This document shows, one piece after another, positions 37,101-52,100 of a stretch of DNA of 64,000 nucleotides. The translations under genes and the position numbers were made by a program. The first letter of the stretch is position 1. The number at the start of each line of letters is the position of its first letter. Under the pieces are notes generated by a model, which was not told where the DNA came from, ran no database searches, and saw only the letters and a program-made list of their open reading frames with translations. Origin of the DNA: Larus michahellis (taxonomy: Eukaryota; Chordata; Aves; Charadriiformes; Laridae); contig NC_133930.1 of assembly GCF_964199755.1 (NCBI RefSeq), positions 30,867,071 to 30,931,070 on the forward strand. The letters run 5' to 3'.

Positions 37101-40100
37101 AAAAGACGCATAGTGCTGAGGGACATGGTTTAGTGGTAACGTGGCAGTGTTATGTTAACACTTGGACTTGACTTAAGGGTCTTTTCCAACCAAAACATTT
37201 CTATTCTATAAATCCAAAACACTTACTGAAAAGGGTTTTTTTATTCTTTTATTTCAGTCATTTATACCTTTTGATTGAGATTGAATAATAATTCAGAATA
37301 GTTTATACCAAGAAAGCATTTAGGTCAGTTAGCAAATGCATTAATGCAGAATCTTTCTAATGCTACTTTCTCAAGGGCAAGAAAACCAAAATATTGGTGT
37401 TAGGTTTTGAGAGTTCCCCAAGTCTCAGCAGCACTGTGTAAATTAAGGTTCTCTGACCTTTGCATTTCCATGGTGTTCCAAAGGGTACCATCCAGCTACT
37501 TTACAATTTATTCTGCTTGGTTTTAATTTAGCTGATAGTATCTTTAGAGTCAATCTTGACACCTCTTTGTCTCTTCTTAGTGATGCATCATAAAGCTCTT
37601 AACTCTTTTGAAACACCATAGTTTATGAATACAGAAAACGCAATGTGAACATACCAGATCTTTTACAGAAACTGGAATACATATCAAAAGCCCATGAGAA
37701 AACACTTCTGTAACTAAAATTAAAAACAATAATGCAAAAAGTACAATCTAGACAGTACATTCCCACATCAAAGTAGAACTTTCTATGGTACATAAGAATA
37801 AAAGAGAGAGTATTAGATTTATTATTTTTTAATTACATGCCCCATCTAAACATACTGGTACATTTCTATTAAATAAAGGTAAATTTAGTATTTCTGAAGA
37901 GTTCCTCCCTACTGTATAGAACACCCAAAAGAACAATGGTCTTTCCTGCTTAGGCTGATGCAAAAAATCAGAATTGTGACAAAAATAAGCAGTCTGAAAC
38001 CTGAGTACACAAGTTAACAAACACAATAAGAAGTCGTTGTCTTCTTGTTAATGCTTGTAACTCATTTTTTGGGAAAAAAAAGAGTACCTAGTCTAGCCTA
38101 GCTAACAGAGTTGCATAAAAAGTCCAACAAGGTACAGGAAACAGAAAACCAGCTGCCTAAAAAACTATATTCTAGAAAAGAAAGAACAAAGAGAGAATTC
38201 AGAAAGTTCTCTTCCCATGCATCTATAAAAGTAATTAAATCTGTTCTTTTCTCCTGCTTTCTAATTCAAGAATAATTTAAAGGATATGTAATTACTTAAG
38301 GTTTCCACCCATTTATTCATCTCCATTACTATTGATTTAGCCTGAGCAGAACAATTTCTGTTAAATTGTTACTAATTATTTCTTCAGACTATGTTGATCT
38401 TGCTATCTTATTTACAAGCTCATTCAGTACCTAGATAGGTAGAATTAATTTTTTAGACAGCATAATAAAAAAAGGACAGATCTAATTACATATAATTGTA
38501 CACAGTAGGAAAAACAACATTTACTGTAGTCTCACAATACTGTTTCATCTATTTCTCTTTCCTCAAGACTTACATTGCAATTGTTGTTCTCACAAAAAAT
38601 ATCAACAGGCTCTACCTTCCCAATATCCATAATTTTCAGATTGCTTTTTTTCAGAAGTAGTAATTATATAATGTCTGACAAACCACTTAATAAAATATCA
38701 AAATAATTAGATTTTATTTTGTCACCTATGAGACACTTGGAAATTCTAAAGTAAACAAGCACGCTGGCCCTTGATTAGGCTCATTGTGTTCCCCAATATC
38801 CTAAGCCTGGTAAATTGCTGAGGGTTGACGTGACAAGATAAAATAATGACATGTAATATCAATTTAATGATCTCTATTTTCCCCTTCAATTTGATTTTGT
38901 GTGTACATGTGTGAAAAGTATTAAGGGATGCTTTGTTTGCCTGTCAGCACAGATAAGGAACCTACGATTCCAAGATGCACAGTATTACCCTAAATGAGCT
39001 TCAATTTTAAGAAGTACATGGGGAGGAAGTGGGACAAGGATATGCTGATGAAATATAGGTCTTGCTAATAGGAAATGTAATGGAGAAGAAAAAAACACAG
39101 TTTAATATGCACAGGGCATAGAAAGAAGTAAGCACGGAATCAAAAGAAAGCTGTAAGTTTAAATAAAGGATCTAAATTTCAAGTTTAAACTAAAGGATCC
39201 TAACAACAAACAAACAAAACCAAAAAAACCCCACCCTCACAAGTTATACTTTGATAGCTCTTTAAAATCCAAGTACTGAAAGAAAAAGCTAATTATTAAG
39301 TCGCAGACACTAAGGTCAAACAAACACCTTTCTGTAGGAGCCTGTCATATCAAATTTCAGAAGCCCAAGGACACTCTCATGTGTATCTACAAGTAATTTA
39401 TATAAGTAACTTAGTATAAATGAAACCAACTTGTTTTGTATATTATAAACAGCAGACACATAACATAATCAAACACATTTTCATATTATTTTCTAAACAG
39501 AAAGATCTTTTTTTCACTTAAAAAAACCCCTAATCCTCAACTTTCTACATGGTACCCAATCAAAAAATAAAGGGGGGAAAAACGCATAGAAAAATGCTCT
39601 TAATTCCCTCGCTTTGAGCAAACTTCTTCAATGTGGGTGTAAAATCTTACCTAGATGAAACATAATCCTGTATTTAAATTAATTTCTTAAAAGAAGATGT
39701 GCTGGAGGGAAGCTTTAGACTGATGAATCTCAGAGATGAGTATTTTATGTCTACATCACAAAATGCGACACAGCCAAGAAGAAAAGGTTTCAGAGGAATC
39801 TTAATGCACAGAAGGCAATAAAAAGTAGATCTAGTGACATTTAGCTAAATTAATAATTTAATTCTTGCTATTACTGAAGTTGCATGATGTTACAATGAAC
39901 AGTTTACTACAGAAGATCTATTTTTTCCATAAACTTACAATGTAGGACCAAGAAAGCACTGAGATGTTTTTAGGGATGCTAAGTAATTTGCAGTACTGCT
40001 GCAGAGGTTTGGTTTTAAATCTATTTTTATTAGTTATAAGTTATACGGAGAAAATGTAATAACAATGCACAAACACCACTAAATGTGCTCCAAAATCCCT

Positions 40101-43100
40101 CTGAATTTATGCAATCTTATGTCAAACCCAGGAATACCTCTCTCCAACACCAGAAATGCCCTTTTTTCTGTCCTCCTTTATTCTGAAAAAATCTTCAGTC
40201 TTGCTTTCCAAGATCAGTTTTGTCACTTGGCATAGTTTCATCTTGCCAAAACAAAAGACTATAGTGCTGTAGCTGTTGGACTGCAATGGCAATCTGCATA
40301 ATGAAGGGATTTAGTCAAAGCATTCCAGGGAAATTCCACACTGACTTCACTGGGTTTCAAGCTTTCCTTAAGTAAAAGGAAAGGGAAAACTGAGCAACAA
40401 CTGCGGCTAAAGTTGTCCCAGAACATACTGTTTCATTGCACAACTTAAACTTACTGGAATAATTGTAGAAAAAACAGCCTGGAGTATGCCTGAGCTCTTT
40501 TTAGAGAGCATCTTAGCCACTGCGCTGCTGAATGACGTGGGTCAATGCTGCCACCACATTCCACGCATGGGCTCCTGCAAGTTGTGCTCAGCACAGCAGG
40601 GAACACCCCGCTGGCAGCCTCTGAGCGAGCAGACAGAAAGCAGGGCACACACCTACCCCGTGTCACCACAGACCGCTTTAACATGGCCCGACCCGACATC
40701 TGAGCAGCTAAACAGGTTTATGAGCAATGTTTGACACTAAAAGAGTATATGCTTTTAAACGAATTTTGCATACTCTAAATTGCAAAATTAAGCACCTACC
40801 TGGGCACTCAGGCAACTTCTATGTTCCTCAATCATTCAAAACTTAGAACAATTCAGGGGCAACGTCCTTGTGCTTACCCACTTAACATGCCGATCTGAAC
40901 TGAGCATCTTGAGCTCTGACGCTTTTGAATGACCAGGATAGCCTGATATGCTGACTTTACACTGAACAAGTATTGGCACATCATAAGGCGAAACTATTAA
41001 GATTACGTTAACCTTAAGCAAGTCAGGATTTGAAAGCAGATCCCTGTAGGGAAGGATTCAGGAGTCCACCCCAAAAGATGACTCCAAATTAGATGAAAGA
41101 CAGAAAACCAAATCATGTTTGACTGCAGTTCAAATCAATATCCCATTTTCAGCTGTTAATTTCTTAGTAATTGTGTCTTACTTTACTCCACATGTGTTCT
41201 ATTGAAAATGCCAGCCACACTGGGGAAGTGAAGGGGTGGAGAAGACTTTTGTGTTTATTAACATGCAGATTTTATGACAAAGGCCAAGTCCTACACCCTT
41301 AGGACTTATTTGGCAATGATATTTAAGATGACTTCTTTTCCCATTATGGCAGATCAGAAGCAAGAATTAAGAACAGTAGGTATTAATTTTACTGCAAACC
41401 ATAACTCCACACATAGAACTTTATAGGTGATAAGATAAAAAAATGTGTATTATTCAAACGTAGCAGAGGCATGCTGTAGCATATTTAGAATAATCTCACT
41501 GGCAGGAGAAGCTGATTATTGAGGAAGCAAGCCACGGGTGCACATCATACACACCAGGTGAACAACAGTTCACCATCCAAGTGCCATGTCTTAGGGAATA
41601 AATTCTATTTCATTTTAAATTCAAAAGCCTCCCATCTATATAGACTTAAAAACTTCAATAGGGACTATTTACTTACAGTTTTTATGCAACCATAGTCATG
41701 TAAAGAGTCTCAGGTTCAGATTAACCATGGGAGAAAGGCAGATGCTGTAGTTTTCCCAACCAAGTTGCTGTGCATGGCACAAGACAGCTGAAGTTGTAAC
41801 GTTGATGCATGGGTACACATCCAAGCGTGCTTTTCTATTACTGTTAAGAAATCATATCCTACAACAATCAGACCATGTTTTAGAGATACCTATACAAGTA
41901 CAGTTAATATCATAATAAAAAAAAAACCCTACATAAATTTCTGTGAGTTTAATTCCATAATTAACAGATTTTTCTTAAATGACAGTAGCAACTTCTTTAC
42001 TGGTCATAAATACTGATCACCTAATTTTAAAATTTAAGTTTAGCAATTTCAAAATAAAATGGGTAATAGTAGCAAGTAACATTTTATATTTTATAACACT
42101 CTGAGGAGGACCTGATTAGAAATAACTTTCCTGTTTTTCTTTAAATACAGCTAGTAGTTTCTCAACACCGTGTGAGAAACTGTAAGGGCTGATTAGCATT
42201 TGAAGTCTGCCACATACCAACTGTTATAGTAAAAGGAAATCAATCTGACAAAATGAAACATGACAGATGAAGAGAAGTGAGGCGGAGAGGGAAAAGGTCA
42301 GTCGCTGTGAAACTGATAATGCTAATAAACTAGTCAGTGGTAACCAACCTTATCATTTCTATTGATTATTCTTCAGACTGTCACAATGATGTCAAACCAT
42401 AGAAAAGAGCATTTATACCATCATTTCATTGATTAAAATCCAGTGGGGGAAAATTCTCATCTGAAATAATTTAATCAACTTCGACAACTTGCAAAAAAAT
42501 AGAGTCCTCTCTGGATTACAAGCCACATCAGCACTGGTAGATAAATTGGAAATTTCTGATACTTTAGACTCTTAGCTTGTTTTCTCTCTTTCTTTCTGCC
42601 TTTCTGTTTCATGTTCAGATGCTGTAGGAAGGAACAGACGCTACTTTGGTTTTTGTATTAAGGTGACGCACAAAGCAAAACAAATGGGATGCAGGGTGGT
42701 GTACAAAGGCTCAACAGAAATGGCAAGCAGATTCAGTGCAAAATGCTTTCTCTTCACTGTCCATGTGTATTACATATGATTTCTTTGATGTATTTTATGC
42801 AGGTGAATATTTATCTGGAGAGAGGAAGATATAGTAACCACCCCTGGGTGAAGCCTCTGTTTGCACCCTGATGTATTTAATGGCTGTCCTGGCAGATAAC
42901 GCTATTTTCATCAATCCCTCTAAAATATTGGGCAGGACAAACTCTTGGCTTGAGCGTCGTTGTGGCAGTAAGCCTATTTAGGGAACTGTATTTCATGTCA
43001 CCATCATTAAGACATAATTATGCTGACAGCCTGGTAAACAGATATTCAGACAGAAAACGAATTAATCTACCTTAGAAGGAATTATCAGCCACGCAAATAT

Positions 43101-46100
43101 ATACCATCTCTGCTTAAGTTCTGAAACTCACTGTCTAAATCTAAGAAAAGAGAAACATGGAGAAACTGTTGGAATAGCCTTACACTCATGCTAAAAGGAC
43201 CTCCAGTTCTGTCACAGGCTAATCTCTTGCACACCTGTTATAGGCCATGGCTACTGTGCCTATAATAGAAGGTTATTTTCACTCACAGTTTTTCAATGAT
43301 CAGAGACTCTGACAGCGTTCTTTAAACAACTAGTAACTTCTAACTTTTGAGTACTCAGAGGCACAATGAAAATAAGGCTTAATTTTTCAAAAATATGAGA
43401 GTCACAGATAGAAAAATCTGCAAATCACTTACCAAACACATATAAAAGTTGGTGTGCAGGTACTATAGCTAAGTAACTGCACAAACCCCTTGCAGTAGCA
43501 GTACACCTGGTATTTCATAAGCAGATGAAAGATTAAAGCCTTACGTGACTTGTCCTAGGTGTTGTCCTCTGCAATCAATGTGCAAAACCAGAAGTTGCCG
43601 CAACTGGTTGTTTAGCAAAAATAAATGGAAAACAGAATAGTGATACCTATGTTTACACCTCCATTGTAAGCCACCAGAGTGCAATACAGAGATGATAACT
43701 TGTAATAATTTCACAGTGTCTGCTTGGTTCTATGACCAGCATGCGCACAGAAGTGTCAGGAAATGGGCCTCTAGATCAAACAGTTAAAATAAATCAGACT
43801 TAAATGTTTTATCCTGCAGCTTCAAAGCTTGTTTGCAAATATTTTTCACATCAAGTACACAGAGCAATTAAAATTATTGGCACTGCAAGAAACTACACTC
43901 CCTGAAAATTCAAATTTTAAAGCTTCCAAGTGTAAAGACACATTACAAAATATTTATGAGCTAAGACCTACCATAAAAAGAAAGGTGACTAACAAAATTA
44001 GCCTAAAGTCAGAAAGTAAACTGCACTAAAAAAACCCCTTTGTATTCCTGTTGTTGTCAGTGAGTTACTGGAATTACATGCCTTGTAAAAAGAAAATAAC
44101 ATCAAAGGCACCTAAATCCATTTGACGTTTTAAGCTGTGCAATGGAGAAGCTCAATCCAATGGACTGTAGTATGAAAGTAAGATTTCTTGGCAGTAACCT
44201 AGCATTTCCATGCTTCTGCCGTGTAGCCTTTGAGCAATGAGCATGCAACAGAGTCAAGAAGGGTGTCCTCCACCTGCATTTAATAATCTTATTTACAGAG
44301 CAAGCAAAATTTTAAGGTACTGTTATCAGTGTTTAGAATTCTCAGGAGTTTTTTTACAAGCTCTATAAAGACAAACCAAAGTTATTGGATAGTCAGTGAT
44401 GTAAAAAACATGTATGCATGCTGTAGGAATAGTAAAATAGATCGAGCAGTATAAGAAAGAGAGTTAACATTACAATATCAAGTCATTTGATATTGTAAAT
44501 GTCAGTAAATCTGGCTAATAAGTGAAAAAGTAAGAATTATGCAATTCGTTATTTCCATTCCCCAGTAATGCCTCTAGGTACACTCCTGGTGTGCCTTATA
44601 AACCTGTTTTTTAAAAATGCAATAAGCACCGAGAGCATTGAATCGAAAATGATAACCAGAAGAAATGGCTGTAAAATGATACTGCAGCATGAAAGGGTGT
44701 TATAATACCAACAAAACCTGCAAATATGATGTTTCTTCCTATCCATTTCAGATTCTGACTTGCAAAATTAATGTGGCTCTCTTTACACCATTATGGTCAT
44801 GGAATTAAAACAGGTATAAGATCTATTTACTTAGCCATTGTACCTCCTGGGCTCTTACAAGTTCTGCTCAATACAGGGCTCTCCTTCCCCGCCCCACGCA
44901 CACTTTTTTTTTTAAAAACTTAGCATTCAAGAAATAGTATTTCATAGAAAAACAAGTAAATGTACAGATTTGACTGCAGTGGACTTAACAGCAGAAGACT
45001 ACAGTGGTAGGTTTGCTCTACTAAGAAGGAAGGAACTACGGAAAATTCATAGTGTTGAAGTAGGCAGCTTCAGAAGGCATTTCTTCTTTGAAATCAGTTA
45101 AATCCCCCCAATAAACTAAGCCTACATGTGTAAGGGTTAGCTGCAGTACACCTCCAATCAAGAGAAAAGTTTTACCTAAGCAAGCTGCATTCACAATGAT
45201 ATGTAACATTCACAGATATTCCCCAGCAAAAAGACTGGTAGAACTCGAGCAATCTGTCTGTTTTGCATTGTTTGCTGGTAGCTGGCGCTTGCATGTTGGA
45301 AATAGCTATTAAAACCTGCTCTTTGTAAACCATTATGTTTATTTCTCTACAGTGATCAGGCAGAGCGTACAATCTCCCAGATAATACCAACCAAACTGGC
45401 TTTTTCCCTGTGAGATCGATTGTTCTAATCTTTCTCAGCGCAGATATCATTCATCTTGTTCTGTTCCATTTGATGCACAGAGACTAATAAGGATATAGAA
45501 TTGTTACCAGAGAGCATTTATTTCCTGAATTAAGCCCAGATCACCTAAGGGGCAAGACAATTTTTCTAATGCTTTAAGACAAATGCATTAGAGATGCCAT
45601 AAGCGCTACCAGTATCTTGTCAATAGAAAACAAATCTAGTGATTTCCCACTCCAAAGGGAAAAGGATGGTAGTAGTCAGGAAAGGGAAAGCTTGCTTACA
45701 TTTTACATCACACGGAAGAAAGGGAACAATTGTTTTCATTGTAATAGAACTTAAAAAAAAATCATTTTGACTAATTCTCAGTGAAAACTTTAGAGAGGAA
45801 AAAGTTACGGACTTACAAAAACCTTGCAGAAAATTACTCAGTACCCTAAGACATTAGGAAAAATTAAACTTTTCAGGTATCATCATGGACGTGGCTGATC
45901 TTTTACCAACACAGATAAGTTGGCAAATCTGTAGATGGAAAGAATGTCATCACACAAAGTGTTATTAGGCACAGGAAGGACTCTAAAGAAAGCAGCCTAT
46001 GCATGTGTCAGTTCTCTTTCTTTTTTAATCAATGAAAGTGATAAAGCATGAAAAGAAGTTTTATTGTTCAGAAACTCATTGGCATTTTAATATTAGCCAT

Positions 46101-49100
46101 TCTTTTTCCTGCCAAGAGTCAAATCATAGCATGCGTATGCCTTTCAACAGCCACCTATCAACTGATAACTCATCAACAGTATGTTGACTGAGTAATGGGT
46201 TAATTGAATTTATTAAGAAAAATCCCAACAGAATGCCACACCACTACTTGCAAATATACTTCATCTTCAAATAAAACAGAGACCATCTCCCCCTGCCCTT
46301 ACTCATACTTTCTTATACTCTCTTTTCCATTCCTACTTTTAGCTCATTACTGAAAAAGCATCCTAGGATAAGGGCAGGAACATGTAAAAGAGACAGGTCC
46401 CTACCAAGAACAAAATGATAGGCTTATTAGGTCAATTCATTTCACATGTCTAAGATAGAGTACTCTTAGTTTACTACATATTGAACAAACATTAATATTT
46501 TCCCATTTCAAAAGTTTTGTTTTCTTCTCCTCTGGCTTTCATTAACATTTTGAATTTCTATCTAAGTTGAATTACTAAAATGGTATGTGGCCTAATGTCT
46601 AGTTTGTCATAATTTCTGGCTCATGTTTTGAACCAGCAATGTGCCTTTGTGGCCAAGAAGGCCAATGGCATCCTGGGGTGCATCAAGAAGAGCGTGGCCA
46701 GCAGGTGGAGGGAGGTCATCCTCCCCCGCTACTCTGCCCTGGTGAGGCCGCACCTGGAGTACTGTGTCCAGTTCTGGGCTCCCCGGTTCAAGAGGGACAG
46801 GGAACTGCTGGAGAGGGTGCAGCAAAGGGCTACCAAGATGATTAGGGGACTGGAGCACCTCTCTTATGAGGAAAGGCTGAGGGATTTGGGTCTCTTCAGT
46901 CTGCAAAAAAGACGGCTGAGCAGGGACCTTATCAACACTTCTAAATACTTCAAGGGTGGGTGTCAGGAGGATGGGGCCAGGCTCTTTTCAGTGGTGCCCA
47001 GCGGCAGGACAAGAGGTCACGGGCACAAACTTGACCATAGGAAGTTCCACCGAAACATAAGGAGGAACTTCTTTACTTCGAGGGTGGCAGAGCACTGGAA
47101 CAGGCTGCCCAGGGAGGTGGTGGAGTCTCCAACTCTGGAGACATTCAAAAACCACCTGGACGCATTCCTGTGCAACCTGCTGTAGGTGACCCTGCTCTGG
47201 CAGGCGGGTGGCACTTGATGATCTCCAGAGGTCCCTTCCAGCCCCTACCATTCTGTGATAAGATAAAGCTCCTAGTGACCTAGTGATCTTGTAAGAGCAT
47301 CTTTACATTCTTAACACATTTTTACTATAACTTAAATAAAAAATATGCATATAAAACCTTCCCCTCAAACACAGATTCTTTCCCAGTTAGGGCAGAGGAG
47401 ATCACTGAGCTTCCTGATAAATAAGTCAGGTTTTCCTCATTTTTCCCTCATAAAATTCTCAGTATCTGCAGTACTAAAGGAAGTTCATCAAAGTGTTATG
47501 TATTAATGTATCCTAAGGACAGTAGAACCCATTATTCAATTCAAATATCACAAAAACAATAACTTAAGGAAGGTGTACATATTTGTATAAAAAACATTTA
47601 GTAACTACGCAGGTACAAATACTGCCTGTACTTTATCTATACTAAATGAGTAATCTCATTTTTCACTTGAACAAATGTTTAAAATGCTTCAGCTGTCTCT
47701 TTCACTATATACTGTTGGATACGTTACCACAGAAACTTCTATTTTGAAAAAGTAAGAACTTCAAAACCCTAGGAGGATAACTAGATTATCAGATACTTTG
47801 CAATAAAAAACCAAACGAAACAAACCAACCAACCAAACAAAAAAACCCCACCACCATCACCACCAACAACAAAAAAACCAACCAACCAACCAAAAAAAAC
47901 CCCAAACCAAACCAAAACCTTAACACTCCTATTGAAAAGTTTAATTTATTTCTTACCGGGCATATATAAATCTTACAATTGTTGTGTACGTTTTCAAAAA
48001 GCTATTGAGATGAAAACCAAACACCAGGAACAAACAGCTGTATAATTGAAGTAGCAACATCTTGTAATCTTCGCTAGATAAAAACCTCACTAGTAACATA
48101 ACATTAAACATAACTCACACAAAAATCAGTGTTAAGTCCTGAAAAACAGGTATTTTCTGTATTAAGAAAAATAAATAAATATCACATTTACTTATGTGTT
48201 TGAGCTGGTTAGAAATTATAAAGCTGGAAAAGAGATGTTGCTAAGGAAGAAACACTATTAAGTGCAAAATAAATTTTGAAGAAAGAATTGTTACATATTA
48301 GCCAGCCCTGGGTTAAGGGGACCTGCATTCTGTTCAGGTACTGCACCTTCTGTGTTTGCACAGTCATGAGGACACGGCGAGAAAGCACATTCACAGGTCC
48401 TTTAAAGTTAGCCTGAATGCAGGGAGCTGAAATAAACATTTGTTTATCCCAGCCAAGACCACCAGCGACAGATTTCACTGCCTTTCTTAGTAACTCGTAT
48501 AATGACAGTTCAGGACTCAAAGACTCACAATATTTATCCCGATTCTTGCTTGCTTGCTTTTGCAACGGAAGAGACTCAGTATCTCTAGAAGGACGCATGA
48601 GAAAAATGAGTGGATTAAAAAACCACCACCATCACACACAAACTTAAAATTCATAACAGAAGTGTTTATAGCATGAGACAAATAACGATTTTGTCATCCT
48701 TTCCTCATAGGTTCTAATGCCTTTATTATTCTTACTACCATACTCTGAACTTTCCACAGCTTCTCAGCTCATTAAAAGAAGTATCAAAAGCTTTTTCCCA
48801 TCAAAGTCATCAGTAGTGCAAATTGAGTAATTCAATTTGGTTGATTAAAATTGGAAAAAAGTTGGTTAATAAATCCACAATTATATTGGCTTTTTACAAG
48901 AATCTGTGCTGTCGATTCAACTTATATGTCAGCGTATAAAAATATATGTTTATTTATGCACAAGTATATAAAACCTAGGTCTTTTTTTAAGCTCCTGAAG
49001 TCTAATCACCACTACCAGGTTAATCTATTTAACCTTTCCTTCTTGGATATAATGCTCTGGACTGGTTATTTATTCTATTACCTATTATACCATTGCCCAT

Positions 49101-52100
49101 TATTGCAGGCATTTTCCAATTCATCAAGACAATCAGAATACTAAACTAATCCCTCAATCTAAAATTTTACACAAACAACATCTCACTGAATTATGGCCAG
49201 ATTTTATTTTGAGAAACTGCTGACTGTCTGGATAGAAATTGAAATGTTCTGGTCCTTTTTTATCACTTATAATAGGTCTGACTTTATTTTTTTACTATTA
49301 TTATTACTTTAGTGCAGAAAAAAAATCCAATATAGTTTGGTCATAAAACATGGTCTGTTAAGAAGCTTGCTACGTGGTACTTCTATACTTTCATTTCAGA
49401 TTTAAGAACAAATTGTTGAAGATGAAAACTGCCTCGTTCCTTTCATTTATTGCCACTCAATGCAAACCTCTTAAGGCAATACAGCCCTGGCAGGAAAGTA
49501 ATGCAATCATGCTCTATGTTCTGCCTCTAACCAAGTGCTGACAGTGTAGAGGAAAGAAAAAATATTATATTAAGCTGCATTTAGCTATGCTTTCACTGAG
49601 TTTTTGATATAATTTTTCCAAATACAAATACTTTTGTCACACATCTTTTGTAAAGTCAAATTACAGTCTAATGAAATGCATGTTTACACTGAAATTAAAG
49701 TTACAATGAAATAATGTTCCAAATCATCTTCTTAGGAGACCAAGACATTAGAGCCATTTGCAAACATGGAAAACATTCAACAGCAGTTTCACTTCAAGCT
49801 GGATCACGAATGCACGTGCCATAGCTCATACATAGAGCGTAAAATGCATACATCTTTCTCCATACGCAAGAGCTGAAGAACAGATGAAATCTCAGAATGC
49901 TGAAGAGTCATTTTCACAAGTAGAAATCTTGTGATTTATAATTTGAATTAATTAAGTTATTTCTATAGGTACAGACTCTGCAGAAGTCAAATATGTTTTT
50001 GGCATTTCTGTGCTGTGTCCAAAAGGATGTTTCATTTACAGAGAAACCGCTATATTCTTTTTCATCTTTAAAAAGTCAGACTATGCATCATTGCACTGGA
50101 AGATGAGTTTCCCTAACGACGTTTTATACCATCTTACCAGCTATTCAACTTAACAATTTTTACTAATCAGGGGGAAAAAATGCCTTTTAAAAATTTCCCT
50201 TATTATTTTGCATCACTCCCAAAGCTTCAAAAGGAACTGTTAAAACAAAGAAGGAAAAAAAACCACCAAAACACAAACCTAAACAAAACCACCACCAAGC
50301 GGGGGCGGATGGGGCGTTGGGAAGACAGAAAGAGAGAAAGGAGCATAAATGTATCCAGTTAGGTACAGAACTGCAGAGGAGCTTCAATACCACTGACTGT
50401 CCCTCATCAGAATATGATAGTGTAGTCTTCCTATGGCTCAAAACAAACCTATATGACATTGGGGATCCCAAAAGAGGGAAAAGATTTGAAAAAACAAGGA
50501 GAGGCTGGCACAGGTTTTCAGAAAAGAGGATGTAAGTGCACGGCACTGTTAAAATAGAAAAATCTGTCCCTTACTGTTCCAGCTTTATTTGATATTGGCA
50601 TTTTTTTTCACGAAGGAGTATGGAACCTTTCCCATGCCTACACAGGCAGCATACAGAAAGCAAGTCTATAAACTCCCAAAGACTAACTGCTATGAGAGCA
50701 GATCTATGGCTGTTTCCTGGCTATCCAATATTACCTGGGGAGAAGAATGCACTTTACAGTCTGACATAATAAAATAGGGAGAGAGAAGGGATGGCAGGAG
50801 AACAGGAATGAGACTATCCAGAGATTCATATGGCAGACAGGAGGTTATAATAAAACATTTTTATTACAGGTAAATACAAGATTTGTCAGAAGTATATTAT
50901 TTTCCTAGCCTGTTTATTTTCTCAAAGGTTATGTGACTGCCATCAAAGATTAATTTGGAGGACTATCTCTGACTCCTGAATGCAATTATGCTTTCCCACA
51001 GAGAAGATTATCCTTTTGTCTGATAAGACATTCTCTTGCTGGGGAAAAAACCCCAAAATTCAACTGAACAAAACTCCAAATCACTCTGAACTGCTATCCC
51101 AAAACAAGAACAACAAAATCTTTTAGCCACAGAAACAACAATATGCCCTGAGCACTAACTAGTCTCTTTTCTTTCCAGCTCTTTCAGTGATTTTTCTTTC
51201 CTCCTGTATTATTTTCTCCTAAAACTTAAATTTTTCAAGAATTCCAGTCCTCCAGGTCTTCTACTTTTATGAGTCTGATCTGTCCCTGAAGGTCTGGCAG
51301 AGCCAACCTGCTGTAACCTGAAAGCAAGACTTTTTAAACAAGATTTGCGTAAATAATGATTATAGCTTTTTACTGAAATTGCTCATTTTAACCAACTTAT
51401 GTATATGCGACTGCTGAATATGCAGTATTAAGCAGCGTTGTGGAAACTTTACCTGTGAATACAGCAATGATTGTACAATTCTGTTTCAAGTAAATTACTC
51501 CCACAGACAACCAGATTTTTGTTTAGTTTTTGCAATCTGACATGCAGGGCACACTGAGGCTTTAATTCTGAATCCTCTTCCTTGCGATGTTACTTCTGTA
51601 TCAGTATCACACATACCTAAAATCTATCTAACAACTGTCAGTTAGCAGTTGGACCAAGTCACGGCTTGTCTCAGCAGATTGCTGCTGTGCATGTGCAGCA
51701 TGCATAGGAGTGCAGACATCAAGCTGTAACTCATCACAATTCTCAGTCTGGGAAGAAGCAGATGTGAGGAAATCCTGCCTCATAGGACCCACAAAATAAA
51801 GTGGGCCCACAGTCTGTGCCTGCTTCCATGGCGGCCAGAGCACCACAGAGTAACTCAGGTTGGACAGGACCTCAGCAGGTCCTGCTCAGAACAGGGTCAG
51901 CTATGTGATTAGACCAGGTTGCTCAGGGCTTTATCCAGTCGGGTCTTGAAAACCTCGAAGGATGGAGGCAGCTTCACTGCACCTCTGCTGAGTTGTCCTT
52001 GTGGGGGGAAAAGGTTTCTCCTTATATTCAGTCAGAACTGCTCCCCCCATCCTGTTTCAACACCCACTGTCTCTCACCCTCCTGCAATCCACCACTGTGA

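Noticed and set aside
46628-47185. 185-codon open frame
   Set aside because: CR1 ORF2 remnant, not a host gene, and intronic and antisense to PLGRKT.
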